Origin: Candidatus Fermentithermobacillaceae bacterium UBA3951
GTDB taxonomy: Bacteria; Bacillota; Sulfobacillia; Fermentithermobacillales; Fermentithermobacillaceae
Direction of reading: 5' to 3'
Length of the DNA: 10,229 bases
NCBI GenBank assembly: GCA_002385465.1
Contig: DGDN01000086.1
Location: 1 to 10,229, forward strand
Numbering within the stretch: the first letter of the stretch is position 1; each line of letters opens with the position of its first letter. Shown here in pieces: positions 1 to 7,279 of the stretch. A program made the position numbers and the translations under genes. Below the pieces are notes generated by a model. It was not told where the DNA came from and ran no database searches. It worked only from the letters and a program-made list of their open reading frames with translations.

Positions 1-357
1 AACATACACCGGAGGGTCTCGGACCAGATAAACGCCTATGAAAGCACCAACACCAAGATCCTTGCGCTGATAGGTGCACTCTTTTTCTTCGGTCTCACGA
101 ACTTCGATCAGACTCTCGACCGCTACATGTACGCCATCGTAAACCTGCTGTTTGTCGTGGTGATCCCCTTTGTCGCGATTGCTTCTGTGGCTTTTGCCGC
201 CGCCCACCTCTGCAAGATAATGAGGCTCAGATTTATCGCCGAGCGGTCTCCCCACAGCTACCGCATCTACAGCATCGAGGCGGTTCAACTTCTGCGCCCC
301 CAAGAACGTGGGCTGGCTCCGAAGCACCCCCGTAGCTCATCGAGGGCTTCACGATGA
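1..357 (+). CDS. C-terminal part of an unidentified two-helix membrane protein
   Basis: The reading frame is already open at the first base and closes with TGA at 355-357, so the true start lies outside the window. The visible 118 residues begin with a polar stretch (SDQINAYESTNTK). A first hydrophobic segment follows at about residues 24-37 (ILALIGALFFFGL), then a short loop (NFDQTLDRY), then a longer one at about 44-71. After that comes a basic tail (KIMRLRF), which suggests the C-terminus is cytoplasmic. The two-helix hairpin after a polar N-terminal region recalls small two-TM bacterial proteins, including the PycTM/SLATT-like type, but no diagnostic motif is visible and I do not assign a family. 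The last 17 codons overlap the downstream phosphodiesterase in another frame and read as unstructured, arginine-rich sequence. Confidence 0.6.
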   Translation, partial: NIHRRVSDQINAYESTNTKILALIGALFFFGLTNFDQTLDRYMYAIVNLLFVVVIPFVAIASVAFAAAHLCKIMRLRFIAERSPHSYRIYSIEAVQLLRPQERGLAPKHPRSSSRASR

Positions 358-1024
358 GGTCCTCGAGGAAAACACCTTGCCGGCATTCTCCGCAGCGATA
401 GCAGAAGGGTATGCCATAGAACTCGACGTCAACCTGACCAAGGACGGAGTGCCCGTCGTCATACATGATAACGAGCTAAAGCGCCTGATGGGCCTGGATG
501 CGCGGGTTTCAGACATGTACCTCGAAGACCTCAAGAAAGAGCGCCTGAAGCGGTCGGGCGAGAAGGTCCCCACCCTTGATGAAGCGCTTGACCTTATCGC
601 GGGACAGGTGCCCGTCCTCATCGAGATCAAGAACTTCGGTATGCCGGGCCGCCTTGAGAGCGCCGTCTTGAGCGCGCTGGAAGGCTACAGCGGGGAGTAC
701 GCGCTTCAGTCGTTCAACCCCCTGGTCTGCCGCTGGTTCGTAAGGAGGGACGAATCGCTGGTCGTCGGCTTAATTCTCGATGATCTGCCGGGACTCGGCT
801 TCGACTGGCTGAGGAATCTGAAGGACAATGTGTTTGCAGCGATCGCGTCTCCAAACTTCATCGTCTACAACTACTCGCTCCTCAGTGAGGATATGGCAAA
901 GGCGTATCGGTCCAAAGGCGTGACCGTCCTGGGTTACGGTCTCCCGGAGACCGCGCTCAGCCTGGGCAAGAGCGGCCTCCGGGTGGACAACGTTATTTTC
1001 GACAAGGTCCCGCTCGGGCACTGA
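308..1024 (+). CDS. Glycerophosphodiester phosphodiesterase (GDPD family)
   Basis: This protein probably hydrolyses glycerophosphodiesters, the products of phospholipid deacylation, to glycerol-3-phosphate and an alcohol. It has 238 residues and a TIM-barrel motif set: HRG at 11-13 (catalytic H11, R12), EN at 21-22, the metal-binding pair E38/D40 in IELDV, IHD at 52-54 (second catalytic H53), E106 in LIEIK, and QSF at 134-136. There is no signal peptide, so the enzyme should be cytoplasmic. GTG at 308 is the first usable start after the in-frame stop at 221, and it sits at the usual position just ahead of HRG. Its ribosome binding site is weak, so translational coupling to the overlapping upstream gene is plausible. 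The C-terminal strand that usually carries a tryptophan (as in the common WTV motif) reads VLGYGLPETA here, which is unusual. The stop is 5 nt from the convergent DUF885 stop. Confidence 0.93.
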   Translation: MGWLRSTPVAHRGLHDEVLEENTLPAFSAAIAEGYAIELDVNLTKDGVPVVIHDNELKRLMGLDARVSDMYLEDLKKERLKRSGEKVPTLDEALDLIAGQVPVLIEIKNFGMPGRLESAVLSALEGYSGEYALQSFNPLVCRWFVRRDESLVVGLILDDLPGLGFDWLRNLKDNVFAAIASPNFIVYNYSLLSEDMAKAYRSKGVTVLGYGLPETALSLGKSGLRVDNVIFDKVPLGH

Positions 1025-1029
1025 GCCCA

Positions 1030-2721
1030 CTAATACTCCATCATGCTCGGGAATTGAGTCAGGAACCGCTTCTTGTCTGCCTCCGATAGGGCCAGGAATG
1101 CCTCGAAGTTCTTGAGGCTGAGTCTCCCCGGCGTGAAGAGCATCTCTGTGTACGACTTGTCGTCATAGCCGAACTTCTTCTGGAGTTCGGTGATCTTCTT
1201 GAGCCCGTAGTAGTACGTCGTGAAATAGCCGGGCTGAAGCTCCTGCGCCAGCACCTGGCCTCTGGCCGTCTTCCGGTCGAAGGCCAGTTCATCCATGTAA
1301 AGCTCCACAGCGTCGTCTACCGGTCTCCGGAAGTAGTGCAGGTACAGGTCGGCCTTGATCCTAACGGCGGTGTGATGGCGGCGGTACGCTACAAAGAGCG
1401 GGTAGAACGGGTCTTCAGGGAACACGAACTCAAAGACCCTCTCCGACCTGAGGCACGTGCCTTCCATGAGAGGCGTCGACCTTGCGCCTTCTTTGACCGT
1501 GGCAGGGAGGGGGTCCGCTGTCGTCCTGACGAACTGGACGTGATGTCCCGGATATGACTCGTGTACGGCGTTTATCTTGATCCAGCCGTCGGTTATTGCC
1601 GGCACGTTATCCGGGTTTAGCACCATTTCTCCAATTAGAGGCCTTCTTCTCGGGCAACCGCCGCGGTAGCCGCCCCACGGGTTGTGGGCTCGCCCCTCTT
1701 CCTCCATGGGGACTACCCGGCACACTTCCTCGGGAAGGTTTACATACCCCTTTAGGGCTTCTCTGGCCCGCGCCAGGTAATCACGGCATCGGGCGAACAT
1801 TTCTTGGTCGTTTGCCGCCGGGCCGGCGTACTTGTTGAGCGCGTATACAACTCCCTGTACCGTGCGTGGGATCCGCTCATTGCCGAGGTCAATGGCCTGG
1901 GCGATATCGAACATCTCCTCCCGGGTCTTTTCCACCTCGTCGTCGTACCACCGGAGGAGTTCATCTAGTTCGACTCCGCGTTCTTCGGCCAGGATATTCC
2001 GGTACTCTTCTCGGGCGGCGTCTAGGTCCTGACCCGCAGGTGAGTTCCGGGCAATAGTCCCGGCCCCGTCCGGTGGTCCACCCGGACCTTCCGCCTGCAC
2101 CATGCTTTCTGCGGCGGCCACGCACTCTCTTGCCCATGCCGTCGCTTTTTGGGCAAGGTCCTTCAGGGCTCCAGTGAGCGTCGCCAGAGCCGGGTCGGGC
2201 AGTCCGGCGTAGTCGGTCTCAACGCGGCCTGCGTTCAGGTCCGCTATCATGGTGAGCGTCTCGCAGGACCTCGACAGGCCTCGGATTTTGTCCGCGTCTA
2301 GTGTGGGAAGAAGCAGCCTTACGGCGTTCCAGAGTTCGTCCGCTTGGGCAAGCCTGCGCTCGAGGATATATGCTCTTTCCTCGGCGAACCGGGAGTCTTT
2401 TCGCCCCGTGAAGCCTATGAACCGGGTAAGCCCGTCGATGAACTGGCTCGGTTGGGAGAACCGCGAGTTCAGACTCGATATCTGGCCGCGGAGGTACTCC
2501 TCGAAGTGAGCCTTTAGGATCGAGAAAACCGGGTCCGGAGCAGGGAGGGTGAGCGAACGATCAAGCAGCGACTGTAGAGCTCTCTCGACCTCGTCGCGCG
2601 CCGCCCGGGTAGGGATGAAGAGCACGGGTTCGTAGTCGCGCGAGCTCCGCATCCTGTCGGACAGAGAAGCGCACTCCATATCAAACCTTCTGTACAACCT
2701 GGTCAGTTCTCTGTGAGTCAC
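1030..2721 (-). CDS. DUF885 family protein, putative zinc-metallopeptidase-like
   Basis: This is a large helical protein with the DUF885 hallmark HESYPGHH (residues 387-394 from the GTG start), a variant of the thermolysin-like HExxH zinc motif. A downstream MEG...E segment (glutamate 420) matches the family's conserved EG..YxE block, and QPGY at 496-499 matches its C-terminal PGxxxxY block. Members are predicted metallopeptidases or carboxypeptidase-like hydrolases with little experimental proof. I prefer GTG at 2721 (563 aa) because GGAGGAGG lies 7-8 nt upstream. An ATG at 2874 would add 51 residues including a hydrophobic stretch (about residues 15-44 of that form), but it has no ribosome binding site and would lie only about 15 nt from the predicted transcription start. 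A Gly/Pro-rich linker (about residues 210-230) divides the helical N-terminal half from the catalytic half. The gene is convergent with the phosphodiesterase and divergent from the membrane cassette. Confidence 0.9.
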   Translation of the reverse strand: MTHRELTRLYRRFDMECASLSDRMRSSRDYEPVLFIPTRAARDEVERALQSLLDRSLTLPAPDPVFSILKAHFEEYLRGQISSLNSRFSQPSQFIDGLTRFIGFTGRKDSRFAEERAYILERRLAQADELWNAVRLLLPTLDADKIRGLSRSCETLTMIADLNAGRVETDYAGLPDPALATLTGALKDLAQKATAWARECVAAAESMVQAEGPGGPPDGAGTIARNSPAGQDLDAAREEYRNILAEERGVELDELLRWYDDEVEKTREEMFDIAQAIDLGNERIPRTVQGVVYALNKYAGPAANDQEMFARCRDYLARAREALKGYVNLPEEVCRVVPMEEEGRAHNPWGGYRGGCPRRRPLIGEMVLNPDNVPAITDGWIKINAVHESYPGHHVQFVRTTADPLPATVKEGARSTPLMEGTCLRSERVFEFVFPEDPFYPLFVAYRRHHTAVRIKADLYLHYFRRPVDDAVELYMDELAFDRKTARGQVLAQELQPGYFTTYYYGLKKITELQKKFGYDDKSYTEMLFTPGRLSLKNFEAFLALSEADKKRFLTQFPSMMEY

Positions 2722-2728
2722 GCTGGAT

Positions 2729-2737
2729 GCCTCCTCC
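2729..2737 (-). promoter_or_regulatory. Ribosome binding site choosing the GTG start of the DUF885 gene
   Basis: On the minus strand GGAGGAGGC precedes GTG (2721-2719) by 7 nt. It is the only good Shine-Dalgarno sequence near either candidate start. It falls inside the coding sequence of the longer 2874 form, which argues for the shorter protein. Confidence 0.65.
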
Positions 2738-2746
2738 ATGAGATTT

Positions 2747-2776
2747 GGAAAAAGCGCCGGACATAAGACGTCCGGC
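2747..2776 (-). terminator. Terminator-like hairpin in the DUF885 leader (possible attenuator)
   Basis: A perfect 7-bp stem (GCCGGAC at 2756-2762, GTCCGGC at 2770-2776) encloses a 7-nt loop. Read on the minus strand, it is followed by GCG and five T residues. It lies between the predicted minus-strand promoter and the preferred GTG start, so it could attenuate transcription of the DUF885 gene. The stem is short and the T-run modest. If translation really starts at 2874, the hairpin would be coding sequence instead. Confidence 0.35.
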
Positions 2777-2895
2777 ACCACAGCCGGAAAGAAGCGAACA
2801 AAGAACGCCAACGCTACCCCAAGCCAATACGACAGTCCTTCCGGGGTTACCTGCTTCTGGAAGAGAATTTTCATTAAAAATGGAAGGGATTCAAG

Positions 2896-2924
2896 CTTAT
2901 GGCTAGAATAGGGAGCCCTGTTAA
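2896..2924 (-). promoter_or_regulatory. Probable sigma-A-type promoter for the DUF885 gene
   Basis: On the minus strand TTAACA (2924-2919, one mismatch to TTGACA) and CATAAG (2901-2896, two mismatches to TATAAT) are separated by exactly 17 nt. Transcription would begin near 2889 and give a leader of about 168 nt to the GTG at 2721. The same divergent gap must carry the plus-strand promoter of the membrane cassette. The best -10 candidate there is TAGAAT at 2904-2909, but its -35 region is poor. Confidence 0.45.
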
Positions 2925-2943
2925 TTGGTACCCACCCCCAAAT

Positions 2944-2951
2944 GGAGGTGA
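2944..2951 (+). promoter_or_regulatory. Strong ribosome binding site fixing the GTG start of the DUF6754-like gene
   Basis: GGAGGTGA is a full anti-16S match and is followed 5 nt later by GTG at 2957. The in-frame ATG at 2942 overlaps this site and has no Shine-Dalgarno sequence of its own, so GTG is the likely start and the first five codons of the longer frame are not translated. Confidence 0.75.
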
Positions 2952-2956
2952 ACGAA

Positions 2957-3733
2957 GTGTTCGCAGACGGTATGGGCGTCGACTTCCTGCTGATTGCTTT
3001 CTTGATGGTAGCCGTAGGTTATGCCCTTGAGAGGACCAAGAAAGGTCTGGCCAAGTGGCAGATCAGAAAGATCCCCGGACTTGACGCGATCGAAGAGGGT
3101 ATAGGCAGGGCTACCGAGATGGACAGGCCGGTTTTCTACCTGCCCGGAAGTGGAGGTTTCTCCGACCCGCAGCTCTTGGCTTCAATGGCGGTCCTATCGG
3201 AAGTGGCGAAGGTGACTGCGCGCTATGACACGAGGCTCATTGTGTGTGTGCCGATGTCGTCGGTTTACCCGGTAATCGAAGAAGTCGTAAGGCAGGCTTA
3301 CGTTTCTGAAGGCAAGGCCGAGAGGTTCAGGGCAGAGGACGTCCGCTGGTTTTCCGACCACTACTTCGGATATGCAATAGCCATCATCGGCCTCATGTTC
3401 AAGGAGAAAGTGGCCACCAACATTATGATCGGGACCTTCGCATTTGACGCGCTAATGTACGCCGAGGCGGCGAACCAGGCGGGCGCCATTCAGGTGGGAG
3501 GAACTGCCGCCACCACCCAGATCCCCTTCTTCGTCGCCGCTTGCGACTACGCTCTGATCGGAGAAGAGATCTACGCTGCTGCCGCCTATCTCACCAAAGA
3601 CCCGGTCCGCGTCGCCACCATTGTGGCAGAGGACTGGGCTAAGTTCCTCGTGACGGGCCTTGTGGTGCTGGGCGTTCTGCTCCAGACGGCGGGCAAGGCG
3701 GACGGGTTGAGGAACTTCCTTAATCAGTGGTAG
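2957..3733 (+). CDS. DUF6754-like membrane protein, first gene of the cassette
   Basis: This is a 258-residue protein of unknown function that I recognise, from memory, as resembling the DUF6754 family. An N-terminal helix (about residues 9-24) is followed by a basic segment (ERTKKGLAKWQIRK), which puts the following domain on the cytoplasmic side by the positive-inside rule. That domain has a Rossmann-like look: MDRPVFYLPGSGGFSDPQ (glycine-rich loop near 62-68), then RLIVCVPMSS, an alternating strand/helix pattern. A hydrophobic, alanine/glycine-rich middle follows (YFGYAIAIIGLMF, then GTAATTQIPFFVAACDYALIGEE), and a C-terminal helix at about 233-247. No catalytic triad or nucleotide-binding signature is clear. 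It heads a four-gene run with a 13-nt gap to the next start. I infer that it is a component of a membrane complex, and its substrate or partner cannot be read from the sequence. Confidence 0.8.
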   Translation: MFADGMGVDFLLIAFLMVAVGYALERTKKGLAKWQIRKIPGLDAIEEGIGRATEMDRPVFYLPGSGGFSDPQLLASMAVLSEVAKVTARYDTRLIVCVPMSSVYPVIEEVVRQAYVSEGKAERFRAEDVRWFSDHYFGYAIAIIGLMFKEKVATNIMIGTFAFDALMYAEAANQAGAIQVGGTAATTQIPFFVAACDYALIGEEIYAAAAYLTKDPVRVATIVAEDWAKFLVTGLVVLGVLLQTAGKADGLRNFLNQW

Positions 3734-3746
3734 AGGAGTGAGAACG

Positions 3747-4361
3747 GTGAAAAAGACTCTGCCATTCATACTGACCTTCGTTTCAGCCCTGACAATCACC
3801 GTCTGCGTCTTCTTCGACCTTGCGCCCGCATTGGTAGAAGAGATCGACAAGTGGTTTATCCTGTCGGGAGCGGTCGTGTGCTGTATCGGACTAGTCAACC
3901 TAACGACGGTCCACGCGAGGAACATAAAGCGCCGGGGGAGAGACTGGGACCTCTCATACGTGCTCCTTTTCATCACGTTCGCCTACCTGGTCCTGGGCAT
4001 AGTGGCCGGCCCTACCCATCCCTTGTACGCGTGGATATTTGACTCGACCGCCGTGCCCCTGGGCGCGACCTTCTACTCGGTGCTCTCCTTCTACATCGTA
4101 TCGGCTGCATACCGGGCCTTCCGGGCCAAGACGCGCGATGCCGCAATATTGCTCGTATCGGGCATAATCGTGCTACTCGGTAATGCGCCCATCGGCGAAG
4201 TCATCTACCCCGGCTTCGGTACGGCGACCAAGTGGATTATGGATATCGCCAACACAGCGGCTATGCGAGCCGTGATATTTGGGGCAACCATCGGCTCTTT
4301 CATAACGGCCATAAGGGTGTTCTTGGGCATTGACCGGCCTTACACGGCCGCCGGCGAATAG
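3747..4361 (+). CDS. Six-helix integral membrane protein, second gene of the cassette
   Basis: I do not recognise the family. From the GTG at 3747 the protein is 204 aa and begins MKKTLPFIL. The Shine-Dalgarno-like AGGAGTGA at 3734-3741 gives good spacing to it. The in-frame GTG at 3738 overlaps that site and is less likely. Hydrophobic segments lie at about 5-22, 36-53, 72-88, 93-121, 132-147 and 170-195, giving about six helices. A strongly basic loop between helices 2 and 3 (HARNIKRRGRDWD) and YRAFRAKTRD between helices 4 and 5 mark cytoplasmic loops. A GNAPIGE segment after helix 5 is the most conserved-looking part. There are no transport-family motifs. Its position between two anchored domain proteins suggests a scaffold or channel-like role, which is inference only. 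Confidence 0.8.
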   Translation: MKKTLPFILTFVSALTITVCVFFDLAPALVEEIDKWFILSGAVVCCIGLVNLTTVHARNIKRRGRDWDLSYVLLFITFAYLVLGIVAGPTHPLYAWIFDSTAVPLGATFYSVLSFYIVSAAYRAFRAKTRDAAILLVSGIIVLLGNAPIGEVIYPGFGTATKWIMDIANTAAMRAVIFGATIGSFITAIRVFLGIDRPYTAAGE

Positions 4362-4372
4362 GGGGTTTAGAC

Positions 4373-5227
4373 ATGAGTATCTGGGAGAAGCTGTCCAGTC
4401 TTGACCGCCGATACTACTACGTTGTGCTTATCCTTGTGGTGGCGCTGCCCATCATAAAGCCCTGGGGGCTCCCTATCAGGGTCGGTTCTACTACCGAGGA
4501 TTTCTGGAAGACCGTAGAGGCGGTGCCCGAAGGCGGCACCATCGCCTTGGCCATCGACTACCGGAGCGATTGCATAGTCGAGCTGAACCCGCAGGTTGTT
4601 ACCCTGTTCCGCCAGGCGTTTGCGAGGAATCTGAAGATCATCATGTGGTCCAACGTTGACGAAGGGGCCAACGTTACCGAACCCATCACCCGCGCGGTCG
4701 GAAATGAGATGGGCAAGACCTACGGAGTTGACTGGGTGAACCTGGGGTACAAACCCGGAGGCGAAGTCACCATGAAGAAGATGGTGGACAACTTCTGGGA
4801 GGGCGCAGCCTACGTGGACATGCAAGGCACGCCGCTCCAAGACCTGCCCATCATGCAAGGGTTTAGCTCCCTTAGGGATGCTGACCTACTCATAGACATG
4901 ATGGCCGTTGTGCCGAGCCCTGCGCAGAACTACTTGAAAATGGTATCCATCGCGTACGGGCTCCCCATGGCAATAGGGACCACTGCGATCCAGGCCCCGA
5001 CTGAGATGCCCTTCTACTCGTCCGGAGAGTACAAGGGAATGCTGGCGGGTCTCCGCGGCGCCGCCGAGTACGAGTTCCTTACGAGGAATCCTGGACCCGC
5101 GATGATGGGGATGGACGCTCAGTCTGCTGCCCACATCTTGGTAATCGTCCTCATAGCCCTTGGCAACATCGGTCACATGATGGATAGAAAAAAGAGGGCG
5201 GGAGCGCCCATTGGGGGTGGCTCGTAA
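4373..5227 (+). CDS. Doubly membrane-anchored protein with large probable extracytoplasmic domain, third gene of the cassette
   Basis: This is an unrecognised protein of 284 aa. An N-terminal helix (about 18-31, after the basic DRR) and a C-terminal helix (about 252-266, before DRKKR) frame a domain of some 220 residues. By the positive-inside rule both termini are cytoplasmic and the domain faces outward, opposite to the domain of the first cassette protein. The domain begins with GGTIALAIDYRSD and LKIIMWSNVDEG, an alternating strand/helix fold resembling Rossmann-like or substrate-binding domains. It continues with repeated MQGTPLQDLPIMQGF and an alanine/glycine-rich ending (GLRGAAEYEFL). 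No enzyme motif is certain. AGGGGG at 4360-4365 supplies a ribosome binding site 7 nt before ATG. The stop overlaps the next start in a TAATG arrangement, so translation is probably coupled. Confidence 0.82.
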   Translation: MSIWEKLSSLDRRYYYVVLILVVALPIIKPWGLPIRVGSTTEDFWKTVEAVPEGGTIALAIDYRSDCIVELNPQVVTLFRQAFARNLKIIMWSNVDEGANVTEPITRAVGNEMGKTYGVDWVNLGYKPGGEVTMKKMVDNFWEGAAYVDMQGTPLQDLPIMQGFSSLRDADLLIDMMAVVPSPAQNYLKMVSIAYGLPMAIGTTAIQAPTEMPFYSSGEYKGMLAGLRGAAEYEFLTRNPGPAMMGMDAQSAAHILVIVLIALGNIGHMMDRKKRAGAPIGGGS

Positions 5228-5835
5228 TGAGCGCAACGCTACAGACGTGGCTGTCGGCATTTTTCACCATAGCCATCTATACTTTGGTTCTCTATAAAGA
5301 CAACAAGGTCTTCCGGTTTGCCGAGACTGTGATGATCGGCATAACTGCCGCCAACGGCATCGTCCTCACATACCACAACTACATAAGGCCGGTTGTAGCG
5401 GTCGACATAATACAGCAGGGCAAGTACCTGCAGCTTATTCCAATCCTCATTGGGCTCCTCATGTACACGAGGTTTGTGAGGTCCATCGCCTGGGTTTCCA
5501 GGATACCCATGGGCTTCTGGGTCGGCGTGGGCGCCGCCTACATCCTCACGCGGAACCCCGGAGTCTTCATCAGCCAGATCACTGCCTCATTCCTTGCCCT
5601 CAACAAGCTGAACAACGTGGTATTCGTGGTGGGCGTGATATCGGTGGTCGTCTATTTCTACTTCACCGTTCCAATCAGGAGCGCTCCCATGAAGGGTATG
5701 ACGACCCTCGGGAAGGCTTTCCTCCTGGTCTCCTTCGGAGCCACTTTCGCCTCCACGGTGATGAGCCGGATCTCGCTGCTCCTCGGGAGGCTCCAGTTCC
5801 TCCTGCAGGACTGGCTAAGGATCGCGGGGGTATGA
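5227..5835 (+). CDS. Six-helix integral membrane protein, fourth gene of the cassette
   Basis: This is an unrecognised 202-aa polytopic protein. Hydrophobic segments occur near 8-22, 32-50, 66-80, 88-105, 126-147 and 160-178. The protein ends in an amphipathic, basic helix (SRISLLLGRLQFLLQDWLR). Its start ATG shares one base with the upstream TAA, so it is probably translated by ribosomes finishing the third gene at near-equal stoichiometry. In size and helix count it matches the second gene product, but I see no convincing sequence similarity between them. No transporter signature is visible. It is the last gene of the cassette: 175 nt with an independent operator-like palindrome separate it from the amidohydrolase, and no strong terminator follows it. 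Confidence 0.82.
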   Translation: MSATLQTWLSAFFTIAIYTLVLYKDNKVFRFAETVMIGITAANGIVLTYHNYIRPVVAVDIIQQGKYLQLIPILIGLLMYTRFVRSIAWVSRIPMGFWVGVGAAYILTRNPGVFISQITASFLALNKLNNVVFVVGVISVVVYFYFTVPIRSAPMKGMTTLGKAFLLVSFGATFASTVMSRISLLLGRLQFLLQDWLRIAGV

Positions 5836-5937
5836 CAAAGGGGCCTTGATCCCATCGGGTACAACGCGGTGATTGGGTGAGGCGAAAGACGGTGACGAGA
5901 AGGTGCCGCGCGGCGGAGAGGGAAGAGAAGATGTGTC

Positions 5938-5952
5938 GTCACGAAACGTGAC
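5938..5952 (+). promoter_or_regulatory. Perfect palindrome, probable repressor operator
   Basis: GTCACG and CGTGAC are separated by AAA, forming a 15-nt perfect inverted repeat. It ends 1 nt before TATAAG (5954-5959), a good -10-like hexamer, so a bound dimer would cover the promoter spacer of the amidohydrolase gene. The -35 region is not convincing. The site lies upstream of the preferred start at 6011 and inside the longer frame that begins at 5873, which supports that stretch being non-coding. Confidence 0.45.
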
Positions 5953-5995
5953 TTATAAGAAACCACACAGAAGACGCGGCACTGAAAAGTGGGCT

Positions 5996-6002
5996 GAGGA
6001 GG
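5996..6002 (+). promoter_or_regulatory. Ribosome binding site fixing the amidohydrolase start
   Basis: GAGGAGG lies 8 nt before ATG 6011. The frame could extend back to a GTG at 5873, but those extra 46 codons encode a polar, arginine-rich stretch unlike the family and cover the palindrome. Confidence 0.75.
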
Positions 6003-6010
6003 TTGTGTCC

Positions 6011-7279
6011 ATGGCGGAGCTATATCGCTGCGGGACTTTGATCGATGGCAAAGGAGGCCCTCCCGTCAAGAACGCGGCCGTATTGGTGGATTCGGGCCGC
6101 ATAGCCGGGGTGTTGGGACCTGGCGACGGGGCCACCGAGTTCATTGCCAAACTGAGCGACGAACGCCCCGACATCAAGGTGGTGGATCTCGGCGGCTACA
6201 CGGTCCTCCCGGGGCTCATAGACATGCATGTCCATGTGGATTACTGGTACAGCCACCCGAACCGCGCCGAGTACGAGGACGAGACGGGGGATGCCATGGC
6301 GGCGTGTCTCGCGGCCAGGAACATCCGCTCGACGCTTGAGAAGGGCATAACCACCGTGAGGGACTTGGCGAGCGGGGTAGGTCTCAAAATGAGGCGAGCG
6401 GTTGAACTGGGATATGTCCCCGGCTCGCGCATTTTCACTTCTGCCAAAGGCATCTCTATGACGGGTGGACACGGCTCGGACGGGTACAAGTCCTGCCGCG
6501 AGGCCGATGGCCCCGAGGAGGTCAGGAAAGCTGTCCGGGAGCAGATAAAGGCCGGAGCCAACCTTATCAAAATCTTGACGAGCCACAGATCGGAGCACCC
6601 TGAATACCGCCAGGAAGAGCTGGACGCCGGCGTCGACGAGGCCCACCGGAGAGGTTACTGGGTCGCCTGCCACGCGGCCATCATGCCGTCCTGCAAGATG
6701 GCGGTCTTGGCGGGAGTGGACACCATCGAGCACGGCACACATCTTACCGACGAGGTGCGGGAGATGATGGCTGAGCGCGGGGTCTACCTCATCCCTACGA
6801 TGATCGCCTATCACACCATGGCGAAGCTCGCCCGGAAAGCCAAAGAAGACCCCGAAGGCGCGGGTGACTTCAGAAGGGAGTTTTTGGCCAAACACGCGGA
6901 CTGGTGGATCCGGACCGGAGACATGCTGGAGAGCCAGTTCCGGAAGGCTGCTGCCGCAGGGATCAAGATGGCCGTGGGTACCGACCTGGTTGTCCCTGAC
7001 GTCGAGTTCTCGCCGTATCACGAAGAGATCGAGTTTTTCGTAGAGTACGGGTACGGGGAGATGAACACCATCTGCGCTGCGACCAGAGTAGCGGCCGAAG
7101 CTCTGGGAAAAGCAGACGACTTGGGCACCATCGAGAAAGGCAAGATCGCCGACTTCATCGCCGTCGAAGGAGATCCACTCCAGGACATAAAGGCTCTCCG
7201 CAATGTCAAGCTGGTGGTGAAGGACGGACGGGTCGAAGTGCCTGCCCCGGTCCCCTATTACACCCGTTGGGGGAAGTAG
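6011..7279 (+). CDS. Metal-dependent amidohydrolase, prolidase / imidazolonepropionase-like
   Basis: This 422-residue cytoplasmic enzyme of the amidohydrolase superfamily is complete at both ends. A small beta-sandwich portion (residues 1-65, with TLIDGKGG and VDSGRI) precedes the TIM barrel. The metal ligands are all visible: H73 and H75 in DMHVH, K187 in LIKIL (the carboxylated bridging lysine position), H221 in VACHA, H241 in EHGTH and D325 in GTD. TGGHGSD at 151-157 and KGITTVRDL at 111-119 are typical of the imidazolonepropionase-related group that includes the Xaa-Arg/Lys dipeptidases. The C-terminal GTIEKGKIADFIAVEGDPL completes the sandwich domain. A dipeptidase role is likely, but the exact substrate cannot be read. 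It is preceded by its own operator-like palindrome and appears monocistronic. Its neighbour across the cassette is another predicted peptidase (DUF885). Confidence 0.93.
   Translation: MAELYRCGTLIDGKGGPPVKNAAVLVDSGRIAGVLGPGDGATEFIAKLSDERPDIKVVDLGGYTVLPGLIDMHVHVDYWYSHPNRAEYEDETGDAMAACLAARNIRSTLEKGITTVRDLASGVGLKMRRAVELGYVPGSRIFTSAKGISMTGGHGSDGYKSCREADGPEEVRKAVREQIKAGANLIKILTSHRSEHPEYRQEELDAGVDEAHRRGYWVACHAAIMPSCKMAVLAGVDTIEHGTHLTDEVREMMAERGVYLIPTMIAYHTMAKLARKAKEDPEGAGDFRREFLAKHADWWIRTGDMLESQFRKAAAAGIKMAVGTDLVVPDVEFSPYHEEIEFFVEYGYGEMNTICAATRVAAEALGKADDLGTIEKGKIADFIAVEGDPLQDIKALRNVKLVVKDGRVEVPAPVPYYTRWGK

Noticed and set aside
1025..1029. Bidirectional terminator between the convergent phosphodiesterase and DUF885 genes
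   Set aside because: Only 5 nt separate the stop codons and no GC stem with a T-run is seen around them.
3452..3976. Antisense frame of 174 codons across the first two cassette genes
   Set aside because: It covers the end of one clear coding gene and the start of the next on the other strand. No ribosome binding site or recognisable domain.
4367..4858. Antisense frame of 163 codons opposite the third cassette gene
   Set aside because: Shadow of a well-supported gene with its own ribosome binding site and membrane segments.
5873..6010. 46-codon upstream extension of the amidohydrolase
   Set aside because: It has no ribosome binding site, polar arginine-rich content unlike the family and a palindrome inside. 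GAGGAGG before ATG 6011 decides the start.
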